A DNA stretch of 49,448 nt from an uncultured Microbacterium sp. (GTDB taxonomy: Bacteria > Actinomycetota > Actinomycetes > Actinomycetales > Microbacteriaceae): positions 1 to 49,448 of the forward strand of contig NZ_CALBRW010000046.1 of NCBI RefSeq assembly GCF_937927635.1. The letters run 5' to 3'. Within the stretch, counting starts at the first letter, position 1. Each line of letters starts with the position of its first letter. Of the stretch, positions 8,393-18,339 are shown in pieces. The notes beneath the pieces were generated by a model. The model was given only the letters and a program-made list of their open reading frames with translations. It did not search any database and had not been told where the DNA came from. The position numbers were made by a program, and so were the translations under genes.

Positions 8393-9690
8393 CTCCGCGG
8401 CGGTACGTCGTCTCGCTGCTGGGGTCGGCGGAGTTCGCCCGCGCCTACACGATCACGGGACTGGTGGCGGTCTTCGCGTCGTTCCTGATCGAGCGCTTGA
8501 CCTCCACGACCACGCTGGTGACCATCCTCGCGCTCCTCGCGCTGCTCGGTGCGGGCATCCTGTTCGTGCGCCGCGAGGAGCTGTCGCTGCTGCGCTTCGC
8601 CCCCACCTCGCTGATCGGGTTCCTCGCGCTGGCCATCCTCAGCGTGCTGTGGTCCCCCCGCCAGTCGCACACGGTGCTGGGGTGGCTGGCACTGCTGGGC
8701 ATCGCGGTCATCGCCATCACCATCGGGCACGTGCGCGACACGCTGCAGACCGTGCGCGCGCTCGGCGACACGATGCGGTGGCTCCTCGCGCTGTCCCTGG
8801 GGCTGGAGATCCTCTCCGGCATCCTGCTGAACGTCCCGTTCAAGACCCTGGGCATCACCGGAGACCTGGCCTACGGCGGGCCGATCCAGGGCATCTTCGG
8901 CACGCGCAACATGCTGGGCTTCATGGCCGTGGTGGCCCTGATCACCTTCGTGATCGAATGGCGCACCCAGTCGGTCTCGCGGCTGGTGGGAGTGCTGTCG
9001 GTGGGCCTGGCCGGATTCCTCGCGCTGCTGTCGGCGTCGCCCACGGTCGTCGTGCTGGCGGCCGCGGTCGGTGTGACCACCGTGGCGCTGACGATCGTGC
9101 GGCACACGCCGCCGGCCCGTCGGGTGGGGACGCAGTGGGCGCTGGGTGTGCTGGTGACCGCGGCGCTGGTGCTGGCCTTCGCACGTCGGCACCAGATCAT
9201 CGCGATGCTGGACGCCGGCTCGGACTTCTCGCTGCGTGCCGATCTGTGGAACACGATCCTCGACTGGGTGGCCGACAAGCCGACGACCGGCTACGGCTGG
9301 TTCGGCTCCTGGAGCGGCGGCGAGTACCCGTTCCAGTACATCAACTACGCGCTGTCCGAGCACCACCTGTCGGCGCTGAACGCGTACTTCGATGTGCTGC
9401 TGCAGCTGGGCTGGCTGGGACTGGTGCTGTTCCTGGTGCTGGGAGGAGTGGCGACCGTGCGCTCCTGGCTGGTGGCCAGCGTGCGGCGCTCGGTCGTGTA
9501 CGCCTGGACGCCGCTGCTGCTGGTCACACTGGCGGTGGAGTCGATGTTCGAGAGCTTCACGCTCGCCGGCGCCGGGTGGCTGCTGCTGGTGCTGTGCGCG
9601 CTGCGCGCCGGGCAGACCCGGTCGTGGCGGCAGAACATCGACGACGCGCAGACCGGCGTCATCCCGACCGTGGGGCCGGAGAGGCCCTGA
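8389..9690 (+). CDS. O-antigen ligase/polymerase family membrane protein (copy 2)
   Basis: 433 residues, polytopic, starting at GTG 8389 inside the stop of the first copy. It keeps the same landmarks as its neighbour: SVLWSPRQSHT near the first third, GPIQGIFGTRNMLGF (compare GRIQGVVGNAHELAM in copy 1), LRADLWNTILDW, TTGYGWFGSW and ALNAYFDVLLQLGWLG. The tandem pair probably arose by duplication and diverged. A pair could split roles as polymerase and ligase, or act on two polymers; sequence alone does not decide. It ends three bases before the convergent galE, and no hairpin separates them. Confidence 0.85.
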   Translation: MTPRRYVVSLLGSAEFARAYTITGLVAVFASFLIERLTSTTTLVTILALLALLGAGILFVRREELSLLRFAPTSLIGFLALAILSVLWSPRQSHTVLGWLALLGIAVIAITIGHVRDTLQTVRALGDTMRWLLALSLGLEILSGILLNVPFKTLGITGDLAYGGPIQGIFGTRNMLGFMAVVALITFVIEWRTQSVSRLVGVLSVGLAGFLALLSASPTVVVLAAAVGVTTVALTIVRHTPPARRVGTQWALGVLVTAALVLAFARRHQIIAMLDAGSDFSLRADLWNTILDWVADKPTTGYGWFGSWSGGEYPFQYINYALSEHHLSALNAYFDVLLQLGWLGLVLFLVLGGVATVRSWLVASVRRSVVYAWTPLLLVTLAVESMFESFTLAGAGWLLLVLCALRAGQTRSWRQNIDDAQTGVIPTVGPERP

Positions 9691-9693
9691 ACC

Positions 9694-10683
9694 TCAGGCC
9701 AGAGTCCTCAGCTTCTGCGCCCAGGCGAGGGCGTCGCGCACGCCGTCGTCGATGCTCTTCTCGGCCCTCCAGCCCAGTGCCTGCTGCGCACGGCCGACCA
9801 GGGCGAACGCGCCGGCCTGGTCGCCGGGGCGACGCGGGCCGTCGACGACGTCGAGCGTCTCGCCCGTGACGCGATCGAAGGCGGCGACCAGCTCGCGCAC
9901 GGTCACGCCGTCGCCGGTGCCGATGTTCATCGCCGTGTAGGGCGAGGCGTCGGTGGCGATCTCGTCGAAGCGCTGCACGGCGGCGACGTGCGCGCGGGCG
10001 ACGTCCCAGACGTGGATGTAGTCGCGCAGGCCGGAGCCGTCACGCGTCGCCCAGTCCGTGCCGGTGACGGTGAACGGGATGCCGGAATCGTGCGCGGTCA
10101 TGATCTTGCCCAGCGCGTGCGAGGGCGTGGGGTTCTGCAGGCCGGTGCGCAGCTGCGGGTCGGCGCCGATCGGGTTGAAGTAGCGCAGCGCCACCGCACG
10201 CAGCTGCCCGGCCGCAGCCGCATCGCGCAGGATCTGCTCGACGAGCCACTTGGTGTTCGCGTACGGGCTGCCCGGGGCGATGGCGGCGTCCTCGTCTACG
10301 CCCTCCCCCGACTCTCCGAGGTAGATGGCGGCGGATGAGCTGAACAGCACCCGCGTGATACCGCGCGCGGCCAGCAGTCGCAGCATGGTGATGGTGCGGC
10401 CGACGTTGACGTCGTAGTAGCCCAGCGGATCGGCGACCGACTCCGGTACGACGATGCGTGCGGCGCAGTGGATCACGAGCGAGATGTCGGGGTGCTCGTC
10501 TGCGATGCGGTCGATCATCGCGGCGTCGGCGATGTCGCCGTTGTACAGGTTCCTGCCTTCACCGAAATCGGCACGGCCGGTGGACAGATCGTCGAGCACG
10601 ACGACCTCGATCCCCGCGTCGATGCAGGCACTGGCGACGCTCGAGCCGATGTAGCCGGCCCCGCCGGTGATGAGGATCTTCAC
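9694..10683 (-). CDS. galE: UDP-glucose 4-epimerase
   Basis: 329 residues, extended short-chain dehydrogenase. The N terminus MKILITGGAGYIGSS holds the NAD-binding GxxGxxG, and SSSAAIYLGE and SPYANTKWLVE hold the catalytic Ser and the YxxxK pair. It interconverts UDP-glucose and UDP-galactose, the precursor for UDP-galactofuranose made by Glf at 15807-16955. The start is GTG 10683, seven bases after TACCAT; the ATG at 10692 overlaps that -10 box. It is divergent from the GlfT2-like gene, with both promoters within 75 bases, consistent with joint control of precursor and polymer synthesis. Confidence 0.9.
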   Translation of the reverse strand: MKILITGGAGYIGSSVASACIDAGIEVVVLDDLSTGRADFGEGRNLYNGDIADAAMIDRIADEHPDISLVIHCAARIVVPESVADPLGYYDVNVGRTITMLRLLAARGITRVLFSSSAAIYLGESGEGVDEDAAIAPGSPYANTKWLVEQILRDAAAAGQLRAVALRYFNPIGADPQLRTGLQNPTPSHALGKIMTAHDSGIPFTVTGTDWATRDGSGLRDYIHVWDVARAHVAAVQRFDEIATDASPYTAMNIGTGDGVTVRELVAAFDRVTGETLDVVDGPRRPGDQAGAFALVGRAQQALGWRAEKSIDDGVRDALAWAQKLRTLA

Positions 10684-10690
10684 ACCGGCC

Positions 10691-10696
10691 ATGGTA
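10691..10696 (-). promoter_or_regulatory. -10 box TACCAT of a leaderless promoter (galE)
   Basis: TACCAT on the minus strand is seven bases before GTG 10683. An in-frame ATG overlaps the box itself and would lie upstream of the transcript. Confidence 0.6.
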
Positions 10697-10744
10697 GCCG
10701 GTGGCTCCGCGCGCCCCCTCCAGAGATCCCAAGGCGGGCACCGG

Positions 10745-10750
10745 TAGGCT
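10745..10750 (+). promoter_or_regulatory. -10 box TAGGCT of a leaderless promoter (GlfT2-like gene)
   Basis: TAGGCT is eight bases before GTG 10759, which starts the conserved N terminus of the protein. Confidence 0.6.
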
Positions 10751-10758
10751 GTACGTCC

Positions 10759-12669
10759 GTGACCCGCATCCTGCAGAACGTCGTCTTCCCCCTCGATCGG
10801 GACCCCGATCTGCTCCCGCTGTATGCCGACCCCGAGACCTGGTCCGTCATCGACGAGGAGCCGGTGCGCGTCTCCAATCGCGCGCACCTGGGCAACATCC
10901 TGGGGCGGCACCGCGCACGGATCGTCTCGGGACGCCGCGTCTCGCTGGGCACCTACTTCAACGCCTTCCCCGCATCGTACTGGCAGCACTGGACCAACGT
11001 GCGCCAGGTGCGCCTGACGGTGCGCACCAGCGGTCCGGCCACGCTGCTGGTGTACCGTTCCAACGGCAGCGGGGTCCGGCAGCGCATCGACACGCGCGAG
11101 GTGGCCGGCGAGGCATCGACATCCTTCGACCTGTCGCTCACGGAGTACAGCGACGGCGGCTGGATCTGGTTCGACGTCGTCGCCGATGAGAAGAGCGCCA
11201 TCCTCGAGGGTGCGGAATGGACCACCGAGCAGGAGCCGGCCCGCACCGGCAAGGCATCGCTCGGCATCACGACCTACAACAAGCCGGATTACTGCGTCGA
11301 CACTCTGCGTGCACTGGCGGCATCGCCCGACGCGCTCGAGCTGGTGGACCGCATCTTCCTCGTGGACCAGGGCACCCAGCCGGTGTCCGATCAGGACGGC
11401 TACGACGAGGTCGCAGCTCAGCTCGGCGACACGCTGCAGCTGATCAGGCAGGGGAACCTCGGCGGATCCGGCGGTTTCGCCCGATCGATGCACGAGACGC
11501 TGCAGCGCCCGGAGAGCGACTTCGTGCAGCTGCTGGACGACGATGTGCGGCTGGAGCCGGAGTCGCTGCGACGATCCATCGTCTTCGGGCAGTACGCGAC
11601 CACTCCCGTGCTGGTGGGCGGACACATGTTCGACCTCTTGGATCGGCCGAAGCTGCACGGCTGGGCCGAGGTGGTCGACGAGGATCCCTTCATGTGGCGC
11701 AATCTCTATCAGGAGGAGATGCCGCACGACTTCGGCGCGGCGAACCTGCGTCAGTCGCCGCTGCTGCACATGCGCATGGATGCCGACTACAACGGCTGGT
11801 GGATGTGCCTGATCCCTCTGGAGGCCATCCGCGAAGTGGGACTGGCTCTGCCCGCGTTCATCAAGTGGGACGACGCGGAGTTCTGCCTGCGCGCCGGGAG
11901 AGCCGGATTCTCGACCGTCTCCCTGCCCGGCGTCGCACTGTGGCACGTGTCCTGGATCAACAAGGACGACACGATCGACTGGCAGGCGTACTTCCACGCC
12001 CGCAATCGCATCGTGGCCGGCCTGCTGCACTCCGGAGCGCCTCATGGCGGTCGGCTGATCAAGCACAGCCAGCGCGTGGATCTCAAGCACCTGATGATGA
12101 TGCAGTACTACCCCGTGGCGCTGCGCGCGAAGGCCCTGCGCGACGTGCTGTCCGGTCCCGACCACATGCGGCGCACGCTCGCCACCGCCATGCCGGAGGC
12201 TCGGAAGCTCGCGGCCGGCTTCCCCGAGACGGTCGTGCATCGCGATCCGACCGCCGTGCTGCACTCGCGTCACGGCCGGCAGGTGTTCAAGCGCGCCAAG
12301 CTGCACGACTTCGACAGCCCCACCGGACTTCGTCTGCGGCTGTTCACGTTCCGCACGCTCCTCTCGCACTGGCTGCGCACACCGGCCCCCGAGAACGTCG
12401 CGCAGCCCGAGGTGGAGTTCGGCAAGGGCGACGCGCACTGGTGGCGCGTCCCGCTGTTCGACAGCGCGCTGGTCAGCACCGCCGACGGCTCCGGCAAGAA
12501 CATCTACACCCGCGACCGCGCCCAATACCGTCGGATGCTGGCCGAGTCCGTCCGGCTGCATCGCAAGCTGAAGCGGAACTGGCCGAAACTGGCCGAGCAG
12601 TACCGTGACGCACTCCCGGAGCTGGTCTCCGACGAGTCCTGGCGGGCCACGTTCGAGGAGCAGGCATGA
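10759..12669 (+). CDS. glfT2: GlfT2-like polymerising galactofuranosyltransferase
   Basis: 636 residues, almost the length of mycobacterial GlfT2. The N-terminal beta domain carries FNAFPASYWQHW, as in GlfT2. The GT-A domain has NLGGSGGF, the metal-binding LLDDDVRLEP (Asp260-262), DYNGWWMCLIP, FIKWDDAEF (Asp371/Asp372) and WHVSW (His396) followed by DWQAYFHARNR. The mycobacterial catalytic Asp372 and metal ligand His396 fall at the same numbers. GlfT2 adds galactofuranose from UDP-Galf with alternating linkages to a lipid-linked galactan at the inner face of the membrane. Linkage in this organism is inferred. It overlaps the next gene by ATGA. The GTG start is set by the TAGGCT box. Confidence 0.88.
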   Translation: MTRILQNVVFPLDRDPDLLPLYADPETWSVIDEEPVRVSNRAHLGNILGRHRARIVSGRRVSLGTYFNAFPASYWQHWTNVRQVRLTVRTSGPATLLVYRSNGSGVRQRIDTREVAGEASTSFDLSLTEYSDGGWIWFDVVADEKSAILEGAEWTTEQEPARTGKASLGITTYNKPDYCVDTLRALAASPDALELVDRIFLVDQGTQPVSDQDGYDEVAAQLGDTLQLIRQGNLGGSGGFARSMHETLQRPESDFVQLLDDDVRLEPESLRRSIVFGQYATTPVLVGGHMFDLLDRPKLHGWAEVVDEDPFMWRNLYQEEMPHDFGAANLRQSPLLHMRMDADYNGWWMCLIPLEAIREVGLALPAFIKWDDAEFCLRAGRAGFSTVSLPGVALWHVSWINKDDTIDWQAYFHARNRIVAGLLHSGAPHGGRLIKHSQRVDLKHLMMMQYYPVALRAKALRDVLSGPDHMRRTLATAMPEARKLAAGFPETVVHRDPTAVLHSRHGRQVFKRAKLHDFDSPTGLRLRLFTFRTLLSHWLRTPAPENVAQPEVEFGKGDAHWWRVPLFDSALVSTADGSGKNIYTRDRAQYRRMLAESVRLHRKLKRNWPKLAEQYRDALPELVSDESWRATFEEQA

Positions 12670-13621
12670 CCACCACCGAGTTCGATCCCGCATCCGCTGC
12701 GATCGTCGTCGTCACGTACAACCGCACGCACCTCCTGCGCGGGCTGCTCACCAGCATCCGCTCGATGGATCCGAAGCCGGGCCGCGTCGTCATCATCGAC
12801 AACGCGTCCAGCGACGACACGACCGAGGTCGTCGAGTCCTTCCGCGAGGGACTCGGCACCGAGATCGTCTACCGGCGGCTGGAGACCAACACGGGCGGCT
12901 CCGGCGGGTTCAGCGAGGGCATGCGCACCGCGTACGAGCTGGGCGCCGAGTGGATCTGGCTGATGGACGACGATGTAGAGGTGCTCCCCGACGGGCTGGC
13001 ACGGATGGGCCACTGGTCGCGCCGGTTCAAGAGCATCCAGGGCCGCCGCTACGACTACGACGGCAGCGAGTTCTACTGGCAGTACCGCATCGCCGACCGG
13101 ATGGGCATCCCGATCCCGTTCGCTCCGAGCGGCTTCGACGACTCCGGCTTCAAGGAGATGAACAGCGGATGCTTCGAGGGCATGTTCATCCACCGCTCGA
13201 TCGTCGCTCAGATCGGGCTCCCCGACCCGCGATTCTTCATCTACTGGGATGACCAGATGTACGGCTGGCTGGCGTCGCGGCTGACGACGGCCGTGATCGT
13301 GAACGAGTTCGTGCTGCGCCGCACGCGCGAGATCCGGCAGTGGGACATGGGCATCCGGCACATGAATGCATCCAGCAACGCGTATCGTTACTACATCATG
13401 CGCAATCGGGCATATATCAAGAACTACTACCGCACCAAGAACGCCTACAGTCCGGTGCTGTTCGGCCTGGGCACCACGGCGACCTTCTTCAAGGAGCTGA
13501 TCCGCCTGGTCTTCGTCGAGCGCACCGTGCGCGGCACGAGCAACCTGTTCCGCGGCCTGCGCGACGGCGGCCGGATCGGCCGCGACCGCACCTGGCAGCC
13601 GATGCCCGCCCTGGAGGCATG

Positions 13622-13622
<1 letters not shown>
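12666..13622 (+). CDS. GT2 glycosyltransferase, GlfT1-like galactofuranosyltransferase
   Basis: 318 residues. A GT-A fold is indicated by the opening IVVVTYNRTHLL, VIIDNASSDDT, NTGGSGGFSEG and WIWLMDDDVEVLP (Asp101-103). The later FIYWDDQMYGWL acceptor-side acidic pair and YYIMRNRAYI near residue 245 are shared with mycobacterial GlfT1, which adds the first galactofuranoses to the lipid-linked starter. It is coupled by ATGA overlap to the GlfT2-like gene, so initiator and polymerase are made together. The rest of the family is broad, so another hexose specificity is possible, but position and motifs favour galactofuranose. Confidence 0.8.
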
Positions 13623-14236
<614 letters not shown>

Positions 14237-14243
14237 TGCCCGA

Positions 14244-14981
14244 TCAGCGCGGGCTGTAGTCGGCGTTGTAGCGGTCCAGCACCTCGCCGATGGCCGCGTC
14301 CAGCACCAGTGCGCCCTTGTCGAGGTAGAGGCCCCTGGTGCAGAACCGACGCAGGTCGCGCTCATTGTGGCTCACGAAGAACAGCGTGCGGCCGTCGGCC
14401 AGCAGTTCGTCGATGCGCTTGTAGCACTTGTCGCGGAATGCCTTGTCGCCGACAGCCAGCACCTCGTCCACCAGCAGGATGGGTTCGTCCAGCTGCGAGA
14501 CCACCGAGAACGCCAGACGCACCTTCATGCCGTTCGAGAGGTGCTTGTACGGGGTGTCCTCGAAGCCGGCCAGCTCGGCGAAGGCGATGATGTCGTCGTA
14601 GCGCCGGGAGATCTCCTCGCGCGGCATGCCGTGCAGGCCGGCTGTCAAGCGCACGTTCTCGCGCACCGTCAGGTCGCCCACGAAACCGCCGGTGAGCTCG
14701 ATCAGCGGCGCGACACCGCCGTGCACGGCCACGCTGCCCTCGTCGGGCAGCAGGACGCCTGCCACCAGTCGCAGCAGTGTGGACTTGCCCTGCCCGTTTC
14801 GTCCGACGACGCCGATGGACTCCCCCGGCTGAACGGCGAACGACACCTCTCGCAGCGCCCAGAACTCCCCTGGCCTGGAGCGTCGACGCGCACCGGCGAA
14901 AAGGTCCTTGAAGCTGCGCCTGCCCCGCCTGTTGCGGCGGAACCGCACGCCCAGCGAATGGACTTCGATGGCTGTCGTCAT
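14244..14981 (-). CDS. wzt: ABC-2 polysaccharide exporter, ATP-binding protein (copy 1)
   Basis: 245 residues. Walker A is GRNGQGKST, the signature region is KHLSNGMKVRLAF, Walker B is PILLVDEVLAVGD, and the switch histidine is FVSHNERD. It belongs to the Wzt/TagH group that drives export of undecaprenyl-linked polysaccharides. It stops soon after the ATPase core, so the C-terminal carbohydrate-binding domain of O9a-type Wzt is missing; Rv3781-type ATPases are also short. The ATG shares one base with the TGA of the permease upstream (TGATG). Its neighbours (Glf, GlfT2-like) point to galactan as cargo. Confidence 0.9.
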   Translation of the reverse strand: MTTAIEVHSLGVRFRRNRRGRRSFKDLFAGARRRSRPGEFWALREVSFAVQPGESIGVVGRNGQGKSTLLRLVAGVLLPDEGSVAVHGGVAPLIELTGGFVGDLTVRENVRLTAGLHGMPREEISRRYDDIIAFAELAGFEDTPYKHLSNGMKVRLAFSVVSQLDEPILLVDEVLAVGDKAFRDKCYKRIDELLADGRTLFFVSHNERDLRRFCTRGLYLDKGALVLDAAIGEVLDRYNADYSPR

Positions 14982-15799
14982 CACAGCTCCTTCAGCACGG
15001 GACGCTCGAGGGTGCGGAACGTCCACACCCCGAGAGCGAGGAACGCCGCGCACATCCCGGTGCTGATCAGCACGGGCCCCAACTCAACCAGCTCGGGGAA
15101 GAACGCAGCCCGGTACAGCATGAAGATGCCGGTGAGCGGGTTGAAGGACAGGATGCTCTGGAACGGCTCGGGCAGGTTCTGCACCGAGTAGATGACCGGC
15201 GTCGCGTAGAACAGCGCGCGCAGGATGAGCGCGGTGGTGCGCTCGAGGTCGGTGAACATCACGCACAGCGGCGCGACCAGCATCCCGAGTCCGACCAGCA
15301 GCACCGTCTGCATGATGATCGCCACGGGCAGCAGCAGCAGTCCCCAGCCGATATGGGCGGTCCTGGCGGGGTCGGTCTCGACCAGCATGTCGATGATCAC
15401 GAACAGCGCCAGCACCGGCAGCGAGCACAGGAACTCGATGCCCTTGCTCAGCACGATGCGATTGATCCAGATCGAGCGCGGGATGGAGGTCGAGCGCACG
15501 AGCTTCGCGTCCTTGCGGAACGCGCGGGTGAAGTCCGACACCGAGGTGTTGAACCACACCCAGGGCAGGAGCCCTGCGATGAGGTAGACGATATACGGCT
15601 CGGCGCCGACATCCTTCTTGAAGAAGAACGTGAACACCATCAGGTAGATGAGGCTCATCACCAGCGGATCCAGCACCGACCACAGGTAGCCGAGCATGCT
15701 GGTCGCGTAGCGCACCTTCAGGTCGCGCGCGGACAGCAGCCACAGTGAGTGCGCGTAGCGCTGCGGGGTGCCGGGGCCGCCGACCGTGGTCCTGCTCAT
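14981..15799 (-). CDS. wzm: ABC-2 polysaccharide exporter, permease (copy 1)
   Basis: 272 residues with six predicted membrane helices. The N-terminal DLKVRYATSMLGYLWSVLDP and the central FRKDAKLVRSTSIPRS are typical of Wzm/TagG permeases. The start at ATG 15799 gives the normal N terminus; it lies seven bases downstream of the glf stop, so glf, wzm and wzt form one operon. Together with the ATPase it would carry the lipid-linked galactan across the membrane. In mycobacteria the matching exporter (Rv3783/Rv3781) lies beside GlfT1 while glf and glfT2 are elsewhere; here all are within 7 kb. Confidence 0.9.
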   Translation of the reverse strand: MSRTTVGGPGTPQRYAHSLWLLSARDLKVRYATSMLGYLWSVLDPLVMSLIYLMVFTFFFKKDVGAEPYIVYLIAGLLPWVWFNTSVSDFTRAFRKDAKLVRSTSIPRSIWINRIVLSKGIEFLCSLPVLALFVIIDMLVETDPARTAHIGWGLLLLPVAIIMQTVLLVGLGMLVAPLCVMFTDLERTTALILRALFYATPVIYSVQNLPEPFQSILSFNPLTGIFMLYRAAFFPELVELGPVLISTGMCAAFLALGVWTFRTLERPVLKEL

Positions 15800-15806
15800 G
15801 TGCGAG

Positions 15807-16955
15807 TCAGTCGTCCTGGCCCGCGAGATCGTTGCGCCACATCGACAGCGCCGAGCCGATCGCCATGTGCATGTCGAGGTACTTGTAGGTGCCCAGGCGC
15901 CCGCCGAAGTGCACGTCCTTCTCGCCCTTGGCGAGCTCCCGATAGGCCAGCAGACCGTCACGGTCGGCATCGGTGTTCACGGGGTAGTACGGCTCGTCGG
16001 CACGGGTCGCGAAGCGGGAGAACTCGCGCATGATGACGGTCTTCTCGGAATTGAAGACGTCCTTGCGCTCGGGGTGGAAGTGCTTGAACTCGTGGATGCG
16101 GGTGAACTTCACATCCAGGTCGGGGTAGTTCATCACGCTGGTGCCCTGGAAGTCGGTGATGTCGAGCACCTCCTGCTCGAAGTCCAGCGTGCGCCAGCTG
16201 AGCTCGCCCTCGGCATAGTCGAAGTAGCGGTCGACGGGCCCTGTGTAGACCACGGGCAGCTGCCCGACGGTGGCGCGCTTGTTCAGCGGCTGCGACGCGT
16301 CGAAGTAGTCCACGCCGAGCTTCACCTCGATGTTGGGGTGATCGGCCATCCGCTCCAGCCATGCCGTGTACCCGTCGGTCGGCAGACCTTCCCAGGTGTC
16401 GTTGAAGTAACGGTTGTCGTACGTGTAGCGCACGGGCAGGCGGCTGATGATGTCGCCGGAGAGCTTGTGCGGGTCGGTCTGCCACTGCTTGGCGGTGTAG
16501 TCGCGGAAGAACGCCTCGAACAGCGGGCGTCCGACCAGGGCGATGCCCTTCTCCTCGAAGTTCGACGCGGTCTTCACGTCGAACTCCCCCGCCTGCTCCT
16601 TGACGAGCGCGCGCGCCTCGGCCGGCGAGTACGCGGCATTGAAGAACTGGTTGATGGTGCCCAGGTTCACCGGCATCGGATAGACGACGTCGTTGTGGTG
16701 CGTGTACACGCGATGCACGTAGTCGGTGAACGTCGTGAAGCGGTTGACGTACTCCCACACCGTCGCGTTGGAGGTGTGGAACAGGTGTGCGCCATAACGG
16801 TGGATCTCGATCCCCGTCTCGGGGTCGGCCTCACTGTAGGCGTTGCCGCCGATGTGCGAGCGACGGTCGATGACGGTCACCTTGCGGCCCGCGGCTGCGG
16901 CGCGCTCGGCGATGGTGAGGCCGAAGAAACCCGACCCGACGACGAGAAGATCCAT
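15807..16955 (-). CDS. glf: UDP-galactopyranose mutase
   Basis: 382 residues. The N terminus has the FAD-binding GSGFFG (7-12) and RRSHIGGNAYS, followed by HRYGAHLFHTSN and the later EFKHFHPER, all landmarks of UDP-galactopyranose mutases. It converts UDP-galactopyranose to UDP-galactofuranose, the donor for the GlfT enzymes. ATG 16955 is chosen because TACGAT (16963-16968) is seven bases upstream; an ATG at 16964 overlaps this box. It is followed by wzm and wzt in one operon. Confidence 0.95.
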   Translation of the reverse strand: MDLLVVGSGFFGLTIAERAAAAGRKVTVIDRRSHIGGNAYSEADPETGIEIHRYGAHLFHTSNATVWEYVNRFTTFTDYVHRVYTHHNDVVYPMPVNLGTINQFFNAAYSPAEARALVKEQAGEFDVKTASNFEEKGIALVGRPLFEAFFRDYTAKQWQTDPHKLSGDIISRLPVRYTYDNRYFNDTWEGLPTDGYTAWLERMADHPNIEVKLGVDYFDASQPLNKRATVGQLPVVYTGPVDRYFDYAEGELSWRTLDFEQEVLDITDFQGTSVMNYPDLDVKFTRIHEFKHFHPERKDVFNSEKTVIMREFSRFATRADEPYYPVNTDADRDGLLAYRELAKGEKDVHFGGRLGTYKYLDMHMAIGSALSMWRNDLAGQDD

Positions 16956-16962
16956 GTCCTCC

Positions 16963-16968
16963 ATCGTA
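16963..16968 (-). promoter_or_regulatory. -10 box TACGAT of a leaderless promoter (glf operon)
   Basis: TACGAT on the minus strand is seven bases before ATG 16955. The 81 bases up to the preceding gene hold this promoter and nothing else I recognise. Confidence 0.55.
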
Positions 16969-17036
16969 TCGGGGGAAACCGTCAGCCCCGTGCGGAGTCG
17001 ATCGTCGAGCCGAACATGGGGCAGTGGCTCCGGGGC

Positions 17037-18332
17037 TCAGCCTGCAGCGCCGACCACGATGCGCGGGGTCCCCGCCCACAGTGCGGCGTCCGAGACGTTG
17101 CGACCGTCGACGAGCAGCTTCACGCCGGGAATCTGCGCCGGGCTGAGAGTCCTGTAGTCGGCGTGGTCGGTCTGCACGATCGCGACCTCCGCCTCGTCGC
17201 CGATCGCGTAGGGTTCGAAGCCCAGCGCGCGCAGCTCGTCGTCGGCGTACAGCGGGTCGTGCACGAGGACCTCGGCACCGCGCTGCTCGAGCGCGGCGAC
17301 AGTCGGGAACACGCCCGAGAAGGCGGTCTCCTTCACGCCGCCGCGGTAGGCGGCGCCCAGCACCACCGCGCGACGTCCGCTGAGGTCGCCGAGGAGGTCA
17401 GCCGCCTGCGCGACCAGGCGCTCGGGCATCGACGCGTTGTACTGCCGCGCGACCCGTACGATGTCTGCGTCGGGGTCGGTCGACAGGTAGAGCCGAGGGT
17501 AGACGGGGATGCAGTGCCCGCCCACGGCGATGCCGGGGCGGTGGATGTGGCTGTACGGCTGGGAGTTGCAGGCCTCGATGACCTTGTAGACGTCGATGCC
17601 GTGCGAGGCCGCGAACGTGCCGAACTGATTGGCCAGCCCGATGTTCACGTCCCGATAGGTCGTCTCGGCCAGCTTCGCCATCTCCGAAGCCTCTGTGGAG
17701 CCGAGATCCCAGACGCCGTTGGGGCGGGGCAGATCCGCACGCTCGTCGAACTGCAGGACGGCCTCGTAGAACTCCCGCGCCCTGCGCGTGCCCTCGGCGG
17801 AGAGCGAGCCGATCAGCTTGGGGTACTTGCGCAGATCCGCGAACACCCGGCCGGTCAGCACACGCTCCGGAGAGTAGACGACATGGAAGTCCTCGCCTTC
17901 GACGAGCCCCGAGCCCTCCTCCAGCATCGGCTTCCAGCGCGTGCGAGTCGTCCCCACCGGGAGCGTCGTCTCGTAGGAGACCAGCGTGCCCGCCGTGAGA
18001 TGCTCCGACAGGGACCTGGTCGCCGCGTCCATGTACCTGAAGTCCGGCTCCCACGTCTCGTCGTTCACGAATACCGGTGCGACCAGCACGACGGCATCCG
18101 CACCCGGGATCGCGTCCGCGTAGTCCGTGGTCGCGCGCAGACGTCCGGCAGGGATCAGCTCCTCGAGCCGCTCCTGCAGGTGCGCCTCTCCTGGAAAGGG
18201 CTCCCTCGCCGCGTTGATCGAGTCGACCGCCTTCTGATTGACATCGACACCGATCACCTCATGCCCCGAGGACGCGAACTGAACAGCAAGGGGAAGGCCG
18301 ATCTTTCCGAGGGCCACGACGGCGATACGCAT
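17037..18332 (-). CDS. UDP-N-acetyl-hexosamine 6-dehydrogenase (WbpA/WecC family)
   Basis: 431 residues. The N-terminal Rossmann segment is VVALGKIGLPLA, where alanine replaces the first glycine of the usual G-x-G-x-x-G. The catalytic cysteine is Cys274 in GGHCIPVYP, and Lys220 in SEMAKLAETTYRDVN is the conserved lysine. The enzyme makes a uronic acid from a UDP-sugar in two NAD-dependent oxidations. Sequence does not separate UDP-GlcNAc from UDP-ManNAc as substrate. With the 2-epimerase at 20720 and the 3-amino-sugar genes at 28137-30831 it could give UDP-ManNAc3NAcA. ATG 18332 is seven bases after TAGACT; it is divergent from the acyltransferase gene. Confidence 0.88.
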   Translation of the reverse strand: MRIAVVALGKIGLPLAVQFASSGHEVIGVDVNQKAVDSINAAREPFPGEAHLQERLEELIPAGRLRATTDYADAIPGADAVVLVAPVFVNDETWEPDFRYMDAATRSLSEHLTAGTLVSYETTLPVGTTRTRWKPMLEEGSGLVEGEDFHVVYSPERVLTGRVFADLRKYPKLIGSLSAEGTRRAREFYEAVLQFDERADLPRPNGVWDLGSTEASEMAKLAETTYRDVNIGLANQFGTFAASHGIDVYKVIEACNSQPYSHIHRPGIAVGGHCIPVYPRLYLSTDPDADIVRVARQYNASMPERLVAQAADLLGDLSGRRAVVLGAAYRGGVKETAFSGVFPTVAALEQRGAEVLVHDPLYADDELRALGFEPYAIGDEAEVAIVQTDHADYRTLSPAQIPGVKLLVDGRNVSDAALWAGTPRIVVGAAG

Positions 18333-18339
18333 GATCTCC

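Noticed and set aside
7714..9366. 550-codon minus-strand frame opposite the ligase-like genes
   Set aside because: Composition is rich in Arg, Gln, His and Gly without membrane or catalytic motifs, while the plus strand has recognisable family blocks.
9690..9694. Terminator between the second ligase-like gene and galE
   Set aside because: Only three bases separate the stop codons, and no inverted repeat was found across the junction.
10684..12693. Upstream in-frame extension of galE by 670 codons
   Set aside because: It runs antisense through the GlfT2-like gene and lacks conserved residues; the start is set by the -10 box at 10691-10696 and the Rossmann N terminus.
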